A stretch of DNA of 59,949 nt, taken from assembly GCA_947457615.1 (NCBI GenBank), contig CANGWK010000019.1:1-59949 (forward strand). The letters run 5' to 3'. Shown one piece after another: positions 47,959-57,345 of the stretch. Origin of the DNA: Flavobacteriaceae bacterium. GTDB taxonomy: Bacteria > Bacteroidota > Bacteroidia > Flavobacteriales > Flavobacteriaceae. Made by a program: the position numbers and the translations under genes. The notes under the pieces are model-generated. The model was not told the DNA's origin. It worked only from the letters and a program-made list of their open reading frames with translations, and ran no database searches. Within the stretch, counting starts at the first letter, position 1; every line of letters starts with the position of its first letter.

Positions 47959-48375
47959 ATGAAAAGAATTATTGTTGATTATGTTAAACTTACAGGCGAT
48001 ATTTTAAACTTATTAGTTGAGAAGTTTCCTGATGGATATGACAATAGTGACATTATCCGTTTTAGAAATGCAAAAAATGAACTTATTGAGGCAGTAGAAG
48101 TTAAAACTGAAGATACTATTTACTTAGTAAAAGTAAGTACCAAATTAGCTAATCGAATGGAAAAATTTGATGAAGATGATGATTTAGCCACAGTAATCGA
48201 ACCAATTGACCCTATTAAAGGACTTGATTTAGACGATGACGATTTGCCAAGTGACGATGATGAAGAAGATGAAGATTTATTAAAAGATAAAGATGGCTCA
48301 GACGATGTAGATGAAGATGAGATAGACTCATCTGAAAAATATGAAGAAGAAGATGAAGACGGCGAGGATGAATAA
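47959..48375 (+). CDS. Small highly acidic protein
   Basis: A 138-residue protein. The first 70 residues form a compact alpha/beta domain (IIVDYVKLTGDILNLLVEKF, IRFRNAKNELIEAVEVKT); the last 60 are almost all Asp, Glu, Ser and Lys, ending YEEEDEDGEDE. I do not recognise the family. Such tails bind cations or basic partners such as polyamines, which would suit its place 10 bases after the deoxyhypusine-synthase-like gene, but this is an inference. Confidence 0.7.
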   Translation: MKRIIVDYVKLTGDILNLLVEKFPDGYDNSDIIRFRNAKNELIEAVEVKTEDTIYLVKVSTKLANRMEKFDEDDDLATVIEPIDPIKGLDLDDDDLPSDDDEEDEDLLKDKDGSDDVDEDEIDSSEKYEEEDEDGEDE

Positions 48376-48454
48376 TAGTAAATTAAAAAAAATTATTATT
48401 CTTTAAATAACACTTCAATAAAAATATAACATTTACCACAAATCCCTAAAATTT

Positions 48455-48493
48455 AGACTGCCCCAAAAAGTTAGACACTATACGAGGCAGACT
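48455..48493. mobile_element. Vestigial IS3-like end
   Basis: AGACTGCC (48455-48462) and GGCAGACT (48486-48493) form an imperfect inverted repeat around CCCAAAAAGTTAGACAC. The GACTGCCCCAAAAAGTTAGACA stretch (shown in part) resembles IS3-family ends of Bacteroidota. No transposase sequence is left. Confidence 0.4.
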
Positions 48494-48536
48494 ATAAAAT
48501 TGAAATGGATTAATTAAATAAAAGTAGATTTCTTAT

Positions 48537-48743
48537 TTATTTTTTTGCAGCTCCATATCCATATCTAGCAACTTCTGCATTTTTAGCTTTAGCTTGTTTT
48601 TGAATCGCATCTGAATTTTTAACTTTAGCTACTGTTTGAGCATTTTGTCTTGCTATAACAGCAGCATTTGGATTTTGTTGAGCGCTTCCCTTTCCAGCAA
48701 CTAAGAAAGCTGCAATTACAATAATTGACATTACTTTTTTCAT
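48537..48743 (-). CDS. Small secreted protein
   Basis: A 68-residue protein with a signal peptide (MKKVMSIIVIAAFLVAGKGSA) and a mature part of about 47 residues rich in Ala, Lys and Asn (AAVIARQNAQTVAKVKNSDAI, shortened here to AAVIARQNAQTVAK), ending YGYGAAKK. It has no recognised family. The signal peptide and the typical start argue for a real gene. Confidence 0.6.
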   Translation of the reverse strand: MKKVMSIIVIAAFLVAGKGSAQQNPNAAVIARQNAQTVAKVKNSDAIQKQAKAKNAEVARYGYGAAKK

Positions 48744-49679
48744 CTTGATTTAATTAAATTGAAAAATATTTTTTACGAAAATAAGAAAAATAAAGTTTTG
48801 TTACTTTAAAAAATTGTTTTTTTTATTTATTTAATAAATACTTCCAAAAAGCTTTATGTTAGGTCTAAAAGTTTTAAATTAAAATTATTTATTTATTAAA
48901 TGTGAAAGTATTCCGTAAAATAATCATTAATTATAGCATTTTTTTAATTTTTTCAACTGATTAATATTCATTTTCATCAACCCTTCTAAAAGGATTTGGA
49001 TGTATTAATAATCATTTAGTAAATAAAAATTATGTGAATTTAAAATATATTAAAACAACAATTCAACTTTTAACTAAGGAAATACAAGATTATACCTCAT
49101 TAAATTCAAACATTTGATTCATACATTAAAAAAATAAAGTCTAATTTTCAATTTAAATAAAAAATTAACGAAACATCAAGCTTCATTAAGATTAAATTAA
49201 ATAATTATTCTTTATTACATAAGATGAATTAAAACCATTATAGCATAACACTTTAATAATTAACAAATAAATAAATATCTAAATGATATTTACTGTTTTC
49301 GGAAGAATTTTAATTGAAATCGAGATACATATTATAATCTTGAAAATATTATATTAAAAATAGAAGATTTGAACCCCTGAACTCATGAATGTGAGAAAAA
49401 TTATTTAAAGTGCCCTACTAAACATAATTAAGTTCACTAATATTTGGAATAATTTTTAAAAAAATCTAACTGCATTTTCATAGTCCGTAATTAAAGTTGT
49501 ATTGGATATGCAAGGGAATTAGTTCAAGTTATTAATGTGTTTTAAAAAGTGGTAAATATAATTCGTATTAAAATAAATTATTTTTCTAAAATAAGAAATA
49601 AAAATTATTATTTTTGGGAAAAAATTTAAGATTTTTCATACAAATGATTTTGAAAATACTTAAATATGAATAATTTTTT
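48744..49679. other. 936-base AT-rich region without genes
   Basis: No open frame with coding character is seen. It contains the tRNA remnant at 49362-49395 and the upstream region of the MBOAT gene. Extreme A/T richness prevents assigning the promoter with any confidence. Confidence 0.55.
49362..49395 (-). pseudogene. tRNA 3'-half remnant (Val-type anticodon arm)
   Basis: On the minus strand the order matches tRNA positions 32-65: anticodon loop CTCACAT (anticodon CAC at 49391-49393), 3' side of the anticodon stem TCATG, variable loop AGTTC, T-stem AGGGG, T-loop TTCAAAT with T54 T55 C56, and CTTCT. The acceptor stem and 5' half are missing. It might be a tRNA-derived att-site remnant. Confidence 0.45.
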
Positions 49680-51083
49680 ATGGTATTCTCAAGTCTGTTT
49701 TTTATTTTTTTATTTCTGCCATTAAATATAATTTTTTATTATTCTGTAAAAAATAGGAAAATAAAAAATTTAATATTGGTTATTTTTTCATTAATTTTCT
49801 ATGCCTGGGGAGAGCCAATTTGGGTTGGCTTATTACTTGCCTCGTCAATGGTAGATTATTTAAACGGCTTATTTATAGATAAATATTTAGGCAAGCCAAT
49901 TGCAAAATTAGGGCTATACAGTACTTTAGTATTTAATTTAGGGCTACTTATAACATTTAAATACTCCGATTTTATTGTGCAAAATGTTAATGCATTGACG
50001 CATTTAAATTTCAAAGAACCAGGATTTTTGTTGCCTATCGGAATTTCTTTTTATTCTTTTCAAACTATTTCATACACCATAGATGTTTATCGAGGAGAGG
50101 TTAAAGCTCAGAAATCATTTTTAAATTTCCTGTTATTTGTATCTCTTTACCATCAATTAGTTGCAGGACCTATTGTTAGGTATTCTCATATTGCAAAAGA
50201 AATTAATGAACGAATTTTTAGTTGGAGTGATTTCAATAATGGTGTTTCACGATTTTGCATAGGTCTTTTCAAAAAAGTTTGTATCGCAAATATCGCAGGT
50301 GAAATTTGTTCTCATTATTTAACAAATGACATATCAAATTTAACTGTTTTAGGAGGCTGGCTAGGTATATTTACCTACAGCATACAAATTTATTTCGACT
50401 TTTCTGGCTATTCTGACATGGCTATTGGAATGGGTTGGATGTTTGGATTTCACTATCATGAAAATTTTAAGTATCCCTACATATCCACTTCAATTACTGA
50501 TTTTTGGAGAAGATGGCACATCTCGTTAGGTACTTTTTTTAAGGACTATGTTTATATCCCACTTGGTGGCAATAAAAGATATAAATTTAGAAATATTTTT
50601 ATTGTTTGGGGATTAACAGGCTTATGGCACGGTGCTAGTTGGAATTTTATTATTTGGGGATTATATTTTGGAATACTATTGCTAATTGAAAAATCGATAT
50701 TATTAAATATTTTAAAGCGACTACCTAAAATTGTGAGTCATATTTATGCTTTGTTTTTTATAATAATTGGATGGGCTATTTTTTACTTTACTGACATTAA
50801 TCAGTTAATATATTTTATTAAGTTAATTTTTAATTTAACAAATCAGAATCTCTATAATCTAGAAGTAAAAAATATGTTTTTTGAAAATATATATTGGCTT
50901 GGATTAGCTATTTTACTTTCTGTACCTATATATAATTGGTTTTATAAATACATTAATTCTATATCTTTATTAAAACATTTTATTCCTTTAATTACGATAA
51001 TACTCAATATGGTTTTATTGACATGTTCTGTAATATTATTAGTTGGGAGTTCATACAATCCTTTTATTTACTTCAGATTTTAA
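49680..51083 (+). CDS. MBOAT family O-acyltransferase (AlgI-like)
   Basis: A 467-residue membrane-bound O-acyltransferase with about ten hydrophobic helices. Signatures are IFLPLNIIFYY near the N-terminus, FDFSGYSDMAIGMGWMFGF, DFWRRWHISLGTFFKDYVYIPLGG (in parts: FWRRWHISLGTFFKDYVYI) and the catalytic His in GLWHGASWNFIIWG (near 317). AlgI and PatA enzymes carry acyl groups across the inner membrane for attachment to alginate or peptidoglycan. Here it is followed 2 bases later by a DHHW protein, the same pairing as AlgI-AlgJ/X. Confidence 0.93.
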   Translation: MVFSSLFFIFLFLPLNIIFYYSVKNRKIKNLILVIFSLIFYAWGEPIWVGLLLASSMVDYLNGLFIDKYLGKPIAKLGLYSTLVFNLGLLITFKYSDFIVQNVNALTHLNFKEPGFLLPIGISFYSFQTISYTIDVYRGEVKAQKSFLNFLLFVSLYHQLVAGPIVRYSHIAKEINERIFSWSDFNNGVSRFCIGLFKKVCIANIAGEICSHYLTNDISNLTVLGGWLGIFTYSIQIYFDFSGYSDMAIGMGWMFGFHYHENFKYPYISTSITDFWRRWHISLGTFFKDYVYIPLGGNKRYKFRNIFIVWGLTGLWHGASWNFIIWGLYFGILLLIEKSILLNILKRLPKIVSHIYALFFIIIGWAIFYFTDINQLIYFIKLIFNLTNQNLYNLEVKNMFFENIYWLGLAILLSVPIYNWFYKYINSISLLKHFIPLITIILNMVLLTCSVILLVGSSYNPFIYFRF

Positions 51084-51085
51084 TT

Positions 51086-52471
51086 ATGAAAACTTTTTTT
51101 TTAAACCTATATTCTAAATTAAATTCTATTGTTTTTGTATTCATCTTGATTATCGTAGGAGTACTTTTTATTGTATATCCAAAAGAAAAAATATCTCAAG
51201 ATGAAAAAAGATTATTAAAACAATTCCCAATAATAACCCAAGAAAATCTATTTTCTGGAAAATACTTTAAAGACATTGATTTGTATTATTCTGATAATTT
51301 TATTTATCGAAATGAAATTATTGAAATAGCCTCTGAATTTAAAAAATTTAAAGGTATTAAAAATGATGAAATACAGTATTTTAACAAATCAAAAGCATTG
51401 CCCCAATCTAGAGTAATAAAAAATAATAAACCTATTAGCAATATTGAAGTAAATAATGAAATAGTCCCAGAAACAGCTAAAGATTCTGTCTCAACCGAGG
51501 ATGCAAATGAGACCTATGAAAACATTAACTCGGTAATTGTTTATAAGAAAAAAGCTATTCAGATTTTTAGTGGTTCTCAGAAAAGTTTGAGCAATTTTGC
51601 AACTTTAGTTGAAAAATATAAAACTGATCTTGGACCAAATGTTACGGTTTATTGTATGGCAATCCCTATTGGTTCGGATTTTAATTTACCGCCGTCTTTT
51701 AAAAAGGATAGAGAAAAAACCAGTATAAATTACTTATACAGTAACATGAATTCGACTATTAAATGTGTTAATGCCTATGATGAATTAAAAAAACATCAAA
51801 ATGAATATATTCAATTCAACACAGATCACCATTGGACGGGACGTGGAGCTTATTATGCTTATTTGGCTTTTTGTAATTCGGCAGGAATTAATCCTTTATC
51901 AATCGATAAATTTGAAATTAAAAAAATAAAAGACTTTCTAGGGACTTTATATTATTATACTCGTAGCGAAGATTTAAAACAAAATAAGGATTATGTAGAG
52001 TATTTTAAAATTCCTAATGTAACAAAGGCGACCTATTTTAACGAAAATTTATCTTCTGAAAAAGCAACCAAATTATATGCGGAATATGCAAAAGGTGGTA
52101 ATTCGTATGGCGTTTTTTTAGGAGGAGATTTTCCTCTAATGCGAATAAAATCGGATGTGAAAAATGGACAAAAAATATTAATTATAAAAGATTCCTACGG
52201 AAATGCTTTTACACCTTTTCTTTGCGCGCATTTCGAAGAAGTATTTGTAGTTGATTATAGATATTTAAAGTATAATATTAAAACTATCATGAAAAAATAT
52301 GGAATAAATAATTTAATTTTTGCTCATAACGTATTTGTACTTAATTCATCATTCACTACCTCTCAAGAGTCTAAATTTTTAAATTCTAATTTTTCATTTA
52401 AGCCCACTAAAAAAGAACCCATCAAAATAAAAAAAGATTCCTTAGTAAATCCAAAAAATGATAAAAAATAA
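51086..52471 (+). CDS. DHHW family protein (AlgJ/AlgX-like)
   Basis: A 461-residue protein with one N-terminal membrane segment (about 14-33) and a periplasmic domain. The diagnostic NTDHHWTGRGAYY motif (near 245) and IIKDSYGNAFTPFLCAHF are present, the active-site pattern of the SGNH-like AlgJ/AlgX acyltransferases (DHHW; Ser in KDSYG). The frame is open from 51023, but the Met at 51086, two bases after the MBOAT stop, gives the membrane segment. It likely transfers the acyl group delivered by the MBOAT protein to a glycan. Confidence 0.88.
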   Translation: MKTFFLNLYSKLNSIVFVFILIIVGVLFIVYPKEKISQDEKRLLKQFPIITQENLFSGKYFKDIDLYYSDNFIYRNEIIEIASEFKKFKGIKNDEIQYFNKSKALPQSRVIKNNKPISNIEVNNEIVPETAKDSVSTEDANETYENINSVIVYKKKAIQIFSGSQKSLSNFATLVEKYKTDLGPNVTVYCMAIPIGSDFNLPPSFKKDREKTSINYLYSNMNSTIKCVNAYDELKKHQNEYIQFNTDHHWTGRGAYYAYLAFCNSAGINPLSIDKFEIKKIKDFLGTLYYYTRSEDLKQNKDYVEYFKIPNVTKATYFNENLSSEKATKLYAEYAKGGNSYGVFLGGDFPLMRIKSDVKNGQKILIIKDSYGNAFTPFLCAHFEEVFVVDYRYLKYNIKTIMKKYGINNLIFAHNVFVLNSSFTTSQESKFLNSNFSFKPTKKEPIKIKKDSLVNPKNDKK

Positions 52472-53927
52472 ATTTAATATCTTTACTGTTGTATTTTTTA
52501 TGATGGCCAATGTTTTATTACACGGCCAATTAACTGATCATGCATTCCTTAAAAAAGATTATAATGCAATTCAATTTAAAGATTCAACAGTCTTAAAAAC
52601 TTTTTATTCTGCTTGGGATTCAAAAAAACGGTTTTCGGTTTTACACTTAGGTGATAGCCATCTTCAAAATGAAAATTTACCTAACAAATGCAGGCAATTA
52701 ATTCAACAATTATTAGGAGATGGAGGGATTGGCTTAATACAGCCTTTTTCAATCGTTAAAACTTATGATGCTAGTTTTTACAAATCAACTCATAAAGGAA
52801 TATGGGAATTCAGTAAAAGCTATATGATTCCGCCTAAACTTCCTCTTGGAGTACGCGGAATGACTGCCAAAACACTAGACAATAACGCCACCTTTAAAAT
52901 TACATTCAATAGCTCTCCTTCTCCACAAAACAGTATATTAACAGTTTTTTCTCAAAATAGCGAGGATAGTTATGATCCAATTTTTATAGCAGATTCCATT
53001 CCTGCAGTTTTAATATCAAAATTAGGTGATATTTCCAAATACCAATTGCCTACAAAATACCAGTCTATTCAATTGTCACTAAATAAAACTAATGAAAAGC
53101 AAAATCAATTTATACTTTACGGCATGTCTTTGTCTAATTCAGATAATGATTTTTCTACATGGCACAATGCAGGGGTTGGTGCTTGTCAATATAAATCGGT
53201 ACTATTTGAAGAAAAATTTGAAGAAGAAGCAACTTTTTTAAATCCAGATTTGGTTATTGTCGATTACGGCACAAATGATTTTTTATATACCAATTCTATA
53301 CCTGAACAATTAATATCTGAAATCCAACAAGTAATAACCAAGGTAAAAAAAGCAAACCCTAGAGCATCAATAATTCTAACTTCTGCTCAAGACATGAATT
53401 ATAAAAAAATAAATGTTACTGCAAGTAAGTTATTCTCTCAAATGATAAAAAATATCGCTTATGAAAATAAATGCGGTTTTTGGGATTGGTATTTAATTTC
53501 GGGAGGATCGCATTCAATGAATATTTGGCAAGAAAACAAATTAACAATGAACGATGGTATACATTTAAATGGAAAAGGATCAGAATTAAAAGGAACTTTA
53601 TTAGTTGAAGCATTAAAAGCAACCTATAACTATTTAAAAGAAAATACTAAAAATAATGGATTAAATTATGATGATCCAATAGAGGTTGAAACTATTAAAG
53701 ATGACACTATTAAAGATGTCACTATTAAAGGAGACATTATTATTGAAAAAAAATCTCTACCAAAGGTTACTCCTAAAAACACAAAAAAAATAATGTATAA
53801 AGTTAAAAATGGAGATAATCTAGGGAAAATTGCAGAGAAGTTTCATATCAGTTTAGTCACACTTAAAAAACGAAATAAATTGCGTAATAATTTAATTAAA
53901 CCAAACCAAGTGTTACTTATTAAATAA
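52458..53927 (+). CDS. SGNH/GDSL hydrolase with C-terminal LysM
   Basis: A 489-residue exported protein. After the signal peptide (MIKNKFNIFTVVFFMMANVLL, the first 20 or so residues) the SGNH domain has block I HLGDSHLQ (Ser67), block III VDYGTNDF (near 267) and block V NDGIHLNGKG with the catalytic His. A short TIKDDTIKDVTIKGD linker leads to a LysM domain (about 446-489, MYKVKNGDNLGKIAEKFH). LysM binds peptidoglycan or chitin-like sugars, so this is likely a wall-bound esterase or acyltransferase. It overlaps the DHHW gene by 14 bases. Confidence 0.88.
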   Translation: MIKNKFNIFTVVFFMMANVLLHGQLTDHAFLKKDYNAIQFKDSTVLKTFYSAWDSKKRFSVLHLGDSHLQNENLPNKCRQLIQQLLGDGGIGLIQPFSIVKTYDASFYKSTHKGIWEFSKSYMIPPKLPLGVRGMTAKTLDNNATFKITFNSSPSPQNSILTVFSQNSEDSYDPIFIADSIPAVLISKLGDISKYQLPTKYQSIQLSLNKTNEKQNQFILYGMSLSNSDNDFSTWHNAGVGACQYKSVLFEEKFEEEATFLNPDLVIVDYGTNDFLYTNSIPEQLISEIQQVITKVKKANPRASIILTSAQDMNYKKINVTASKLFSQMIKNIAYENKCGFWDWYLISGGSHSMNIWQENKLTMNDGIHLNGKGSELKGTLLVEALKATYNYLKENTKNNGLNYDDPIEVETIKDDTIKDVTIKGDIIIEKKSLPKVTPKNTKKIMYKVKNGDNLGKIAEKFHISLVTLKKRNKLRNNLIKPNQVLLIK

Positions 53928-54098
53928 TTGTTTTTTAAAATAATCATATATTATTTTAAAAATCTGGAGTTCTTGGTTCATATATTGTTCATTTTTAATT
54001 TATTATCATAAATTATTTAATGAACAATAAAAAAATAAAATATTAAATGTTAAAGTTCAATTTAAATATAATTTTTTCTCACTAAATAAATAATAACT

Positions 54099-54563
54099 AT
54101 GAAAAGAATATTAGTATTATCAATTTTTTTAATCTCCCAATTTTTATTTTCCCAAAATAAAGTTACACAGGATTATATAAATAAAAATCAAAATATGGCG
54201 GTAGAATTTTCAAAACAATATTCTATACCAGTTGAAATTATATTGGGTGTCGCTATTATCGAATCCGGAGCTGGAAAATCAAAGGTGGCAAAAAATCTTA
54301 ATAATCATTTTGGTATTGTAGGCCCCAATAATGCAAATTTTCATTCAAAATATAAGCAATATTCCAATGATTATAATTCTTACAAAGATTTTTGTGAATT
54401 AATTTCTTCCAAAAAGTATTATTCAAAATTAAAAAACTCTAAAGAATATAATTTATGGGTGGAATCGATTGGAAATAATGGTTATTCTGGTAACTCTAGA
54501 ATATGGAAAAACCTACTTAATAATACAATAAAAAAATATAAATTAGATCAAATTAAAATATAA
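54099..54563 (+). CDS. Glucosaminidase (GH73-like)
   Basis: A 154-residue secreted enzyme. A signal peptide (MKRILVLSIFLISQFLFSQ) precedes a GH73-like domain: the catalytic Glu55 in ILGVAIIESGAGKSK, then NHFGIVGPN and KDFCELISSKKYY. GH73 enzymes cleave GlcNAc-MurNAc bonds in peptidoglycan. It is a small version, without anchoring domains. It follows the SGNH/LysM gene by 171 bases and probably works on the same cell-wall substrate. Confidence 0.86.
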   Translation: MKRILVLSIFLISQFLFSQNKVTQDYINKNQNMAVEFSKQYSIPVEIILGVAIIESGAGKSKVAKNLNNHFGIVGPNNANFHSKYKQYSNDYNSYKDFCELISSKKYYSKLKNSKEYNLWVESIGNNGYSGNSRIWKNLLNNTIKKYKLDQIKI

Positions 54564-54816
54564 AGTTTAATTAGAACTTACAATTTATTAATGTTTAATT
54601 TTTATTTTAATTTAGAAAACAATCTCTATTTTAAAATCATGAAGAACAATAATTATTTAGGCGTTTTAAAAAATAGAAAACTACTTTTGAACGTGTAAAT
54701 TAAATATTATTATTGTAATTAAATTAAATCATTAATATGTAAATCGTATTAGATGACCTAAAAAAATAATATATTTGCGATAAAAATATTCTTAATTAAC
54801 CATAAGAATCTCATTT

Positions 54817-55365
54817 ATGAAACTTATTTTAATAAAATTGTTACTATTAATTACTGTTTTTTCACTTTCTTACTGTGGAACAAAAAAAATATCTGTAACA
54901 GAGAATATCTCAGAAATCATGTTGCCAATAACTAATATTACTTCTGATAAAACTTATTTTAAATCAATAGCCCAAAGATCAATTCCAGACATGCCTTTTG
55001 CAAAAGAATTAGCATTTAAAAACGAAGTTACTGAAATTGCAAAACTTTTAATTGTTAAAGTAAAAAGTTTTATTGTGGATTATGCAAAACAAGATAATAT
55101 CGAAGGAAATATCGATTTTAAATCTGAAGCGGAAAGAATGCAAAATAATTCTACAGAACAATTAATTAGCAATATTGTAATAGCGAAAGAAAAAGTTTTT
55201 AAAAATACTGAAAAAACGTACACTAACTGGCTTGGATTACAATTGAGTAAAGAAGATGTTTCGAATGCACTTAATAAACAAATTTCTAATTCAAAAATAA
55301 AGGCATTATGTCAAAACAAAGTTGAATATAGAGAAACTTTTAACAATAACTTTAACGAAAATTAA
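54817..55365 (+). CDS. Lipoprotein of unknown family
   Basis: A 182-residue lipoprotein with the lipobox SLSYC and Cys20. The mature part is helical and charged (KSEAERMQNNSTEQL, VIAKEKVFKNTEKTY) and contains a second Cys (KALCQNKVEYRE). I do not recognise a family. Its stop is one base before the start of the next lipoprotein gene, so the genes are co-transcribed. Confidence 0.68.
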   Translation: MKLILIKLLLLITVFSLSYCGTKKISVTENISEIMLPITNITSDKTYFKSIAQRSIPDMPFAKELAFKNEVTEIAKLLIVKVKSFIVDYAKQDNIEGNIDFKSEAERMQNNSTEQLISNIVIAKEKVFKNTEKTYTNWLGLQLSKEDVSNALNKQISNSKIKALCQNKVEYRETFNNNFNEN

Positions 55366-55366
55366 T

Positions 55367-57325
55367 ATGAACAAATCACTTATTCTATTGTTAGCACTTT
55401 ACATATTAACTTCTTGTTCTTCAACTCTTAATAAAAATAATCAACCCCCTTTGTGGTTGAGCGATTCTTATAGAAATAATTATTTTCCAAAAGACAAATA
55501 TTATTTGGTGTTTAATGAAAAAAAAATAGAATATTTTTCTTCTAAATCAAAAGAAGAAATCAAAAAGGAGTTCAGGAATGAGCTTGAAAATCAATTAGTA
55601 AAACAAATTCAGGATAAAATATCGATTCGTACAGCTTCGACTGATTTGCAAACAGATAATACTAAAATTGATTATATATCTTCTGTAATTAGAGAAACTT
55701 CGCAATCCGCGTCTGCTAAATTAATGGATAAAAAGGAAGAATCTTTTATAGAAAACAAGAAAATATCCATGATGATTTATGTAAAAAAATCAGATTTAAT
55801 TAATGGTTATTATTCTATTTTAAATGAAAATATTGGATCATTAAAAAATAACATTAATTATTATTTATCACATGATAAAGAAGAGGGTATTTCTCCATTT
55901 GGTGATTTGAATACTGAATTTAAAACTATTCAAGAAGATCTGGATATTTATACCATTTTATCTGCTTCAGATCCTAATTCGCTAGAATTTGGATCGATAA
56001 CTAATGCTTTTAACACTTTATCAAGTTTATTTTTACAATTGAACGTGAAATATGGTTATGATAAAATGAAAATTGATAGTTTGATTAACGAAGCAGACAT
56101 AATGTACCAAAGAGAAGCTGGCTTTGAAAACATTATGGATAAATTAAACGATGCTTTATTGTATGATCCAACTAATATAAAGGTGTTAGATAAAAAAAAG
56201 GATTACAATCAAAAATGGGTTGATAAATTATCTCTATCCCTTAACTCAAAAGAAATAAATAAAGAATATTCAGATGCAATTATTATTTTAGATAAATTAA
56301 TTGCAATTGACATTAAAAAAGAAACTTTATATAAAGAAAAACAAAAAAATATAATTAAATTATTTTTTAATGAAACTATTGATAAAATTAATAAATTAAT
56401 AAAAAATAATTCCATAACTGAAAGTACCAATCTAATTGATCAAATATCTAAATATTCTTATGTTAACAGCAATGCTTTTAATAAGGTTAAATTTGAATTA
56501 GATAAAATTATCATCGAAAATTCAGTTATTACTATTGAAAACTATATTTATGAAAAAAATTATGATCAAGCAGCAATTGATTGTAAAAATAATCTAATAT
56601 CCTACCCTGATAATAGAGAGTTACAAAATTTACTTGAAAGGATTGAAGATTTAATTCAAGCAAAAAAGAAACAAGAATTAAAAGATTCAAGATCTACTAG
56701 ATATGTTATTGAATTGAATTATAGTGCGTCACATATACCTGAAATTGTTCAAAATAAAAATTCACTTCAACCTACTAAATTGGACATTTCTAAAATTGAT
56801 ATTAGCAAACCGTTACCCTATTATCAAGTAGGATTATATCGCAAAATAAATATTAAAGAGAAGCAAAATGAATTGAATTCTAAACATAAATTCTCCTACT
56901 CTCAAATTGGGTTAAAAGCAGGGTATTTAGATTTGTCAACTTATAATTTTCAAAATAATACAACTTCTTCGTTAGGTGGAACTTTTGTATATACCCCAAG
57001 CAGATTAATCCAATTGGAGGTAAGTTATATTTGGCGTCGCTTTTTTCAATTCAACATTGGAGCTGTTAATGAAACTTTACCCGAAATAAAATCTGATTTT
57101 AGCAAAGTAAGCAAACAAACTAATTATTTATGTTCAACTATTGGATTTAGAATTCCATTTAATTTTATTCATTTAACTGCTGATGTAACTGGTTTATCAG
57201 ATGGCAAAGATGTTATTAAATTATATGCAAAAGCAGGGATTTCAATTAATATTGGCCTAAGTAAAAGATACAATGGTGAGGATAAAAAATATATTAAAAA
57301 TGAAGTAAAGAAATTAAAAAATTAA
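55367..57325 (+). CDS. LPP20-like lipoprotein with C-terminal barrel-like region
   Basis: A 652-residue lipoprotein. The frame is open from 55322; the Met at 55367 gives a signal peptide ending in LTSC (Cys17). About 24-165 resemble the LPP20 domain: PPLWLSDSYRNNYFPKDKYY, a Lys/Glu-rich helix, then KISMMIYVKKSDL. A helical middle with TPR-like segments (EAGFENIMDKLNDALLYDPTN, KEYSDAIIILDKLIAI) leads to a beta-rich C-terminus (from 500: YSQIGLKAGYLDLST, FVYTPSRLIQLEVSYIWRRF) that could insert in the outer membrane. The role is unknown; LPP20 proteins are surface or flagellar-associated in other phyla. Confidence 0.68.
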   Translation: MNKSLILLLALYILTSCSSTLNKNNQPPLWLSDSYRNNYFPKDKYYLVFNEKKIEYFSSKSKEEIKKEFRNELENQLVKQIQDKISIRTASTDLQTDNTKIDYISSVIRETSQSASAKLMDKKEESFIENKKISMMIYVKKSDLINGYYSILNENIGSLKNNINYYLSHDKEEGISPFGDLNTEFKTIQEDLDIYTILSASDPNSLEFGSITNAFNTLSSLFLQLNVKYGYDKMKIDSLINEADIMYQREAGFENIMDKLNDALLYDPTNIKVLDKKKDYNQKWVDKLSLSLNSKEINKEYSDAIIILDKLIAIDIKKETLYKEKQKNIIKLFFNETIDKINKLIKNNSITESTNLIDQISKYSYVNSNAFNKVKFELDKIIIENSVITIENYIYEKNYDQAAIDCKNNLISYPDNRELQNLLERIEDLIQAKKKQELKDSRSTRYVIELNYSASHIPEIVQNKNSLQPTKLDISKIDISKPLPYYQVGLYRKINIKEKQNELNSKHKFSYSQIGLKAGYLDLSTYNFQNNTTSSLGGTFVYTPSRLIQLEVSYIWRRFFQFNIGAVNETLPEIKSDFSKVSKQTNYLCSTIGFRIPFNFIHLTADVTGLSDGKDVIKLYAKAGISINIGLSKRYNGEDKKYIKNEVKKLKN

Positions 57326-57345
57326 TCTACTTAAATTATTGTTTT

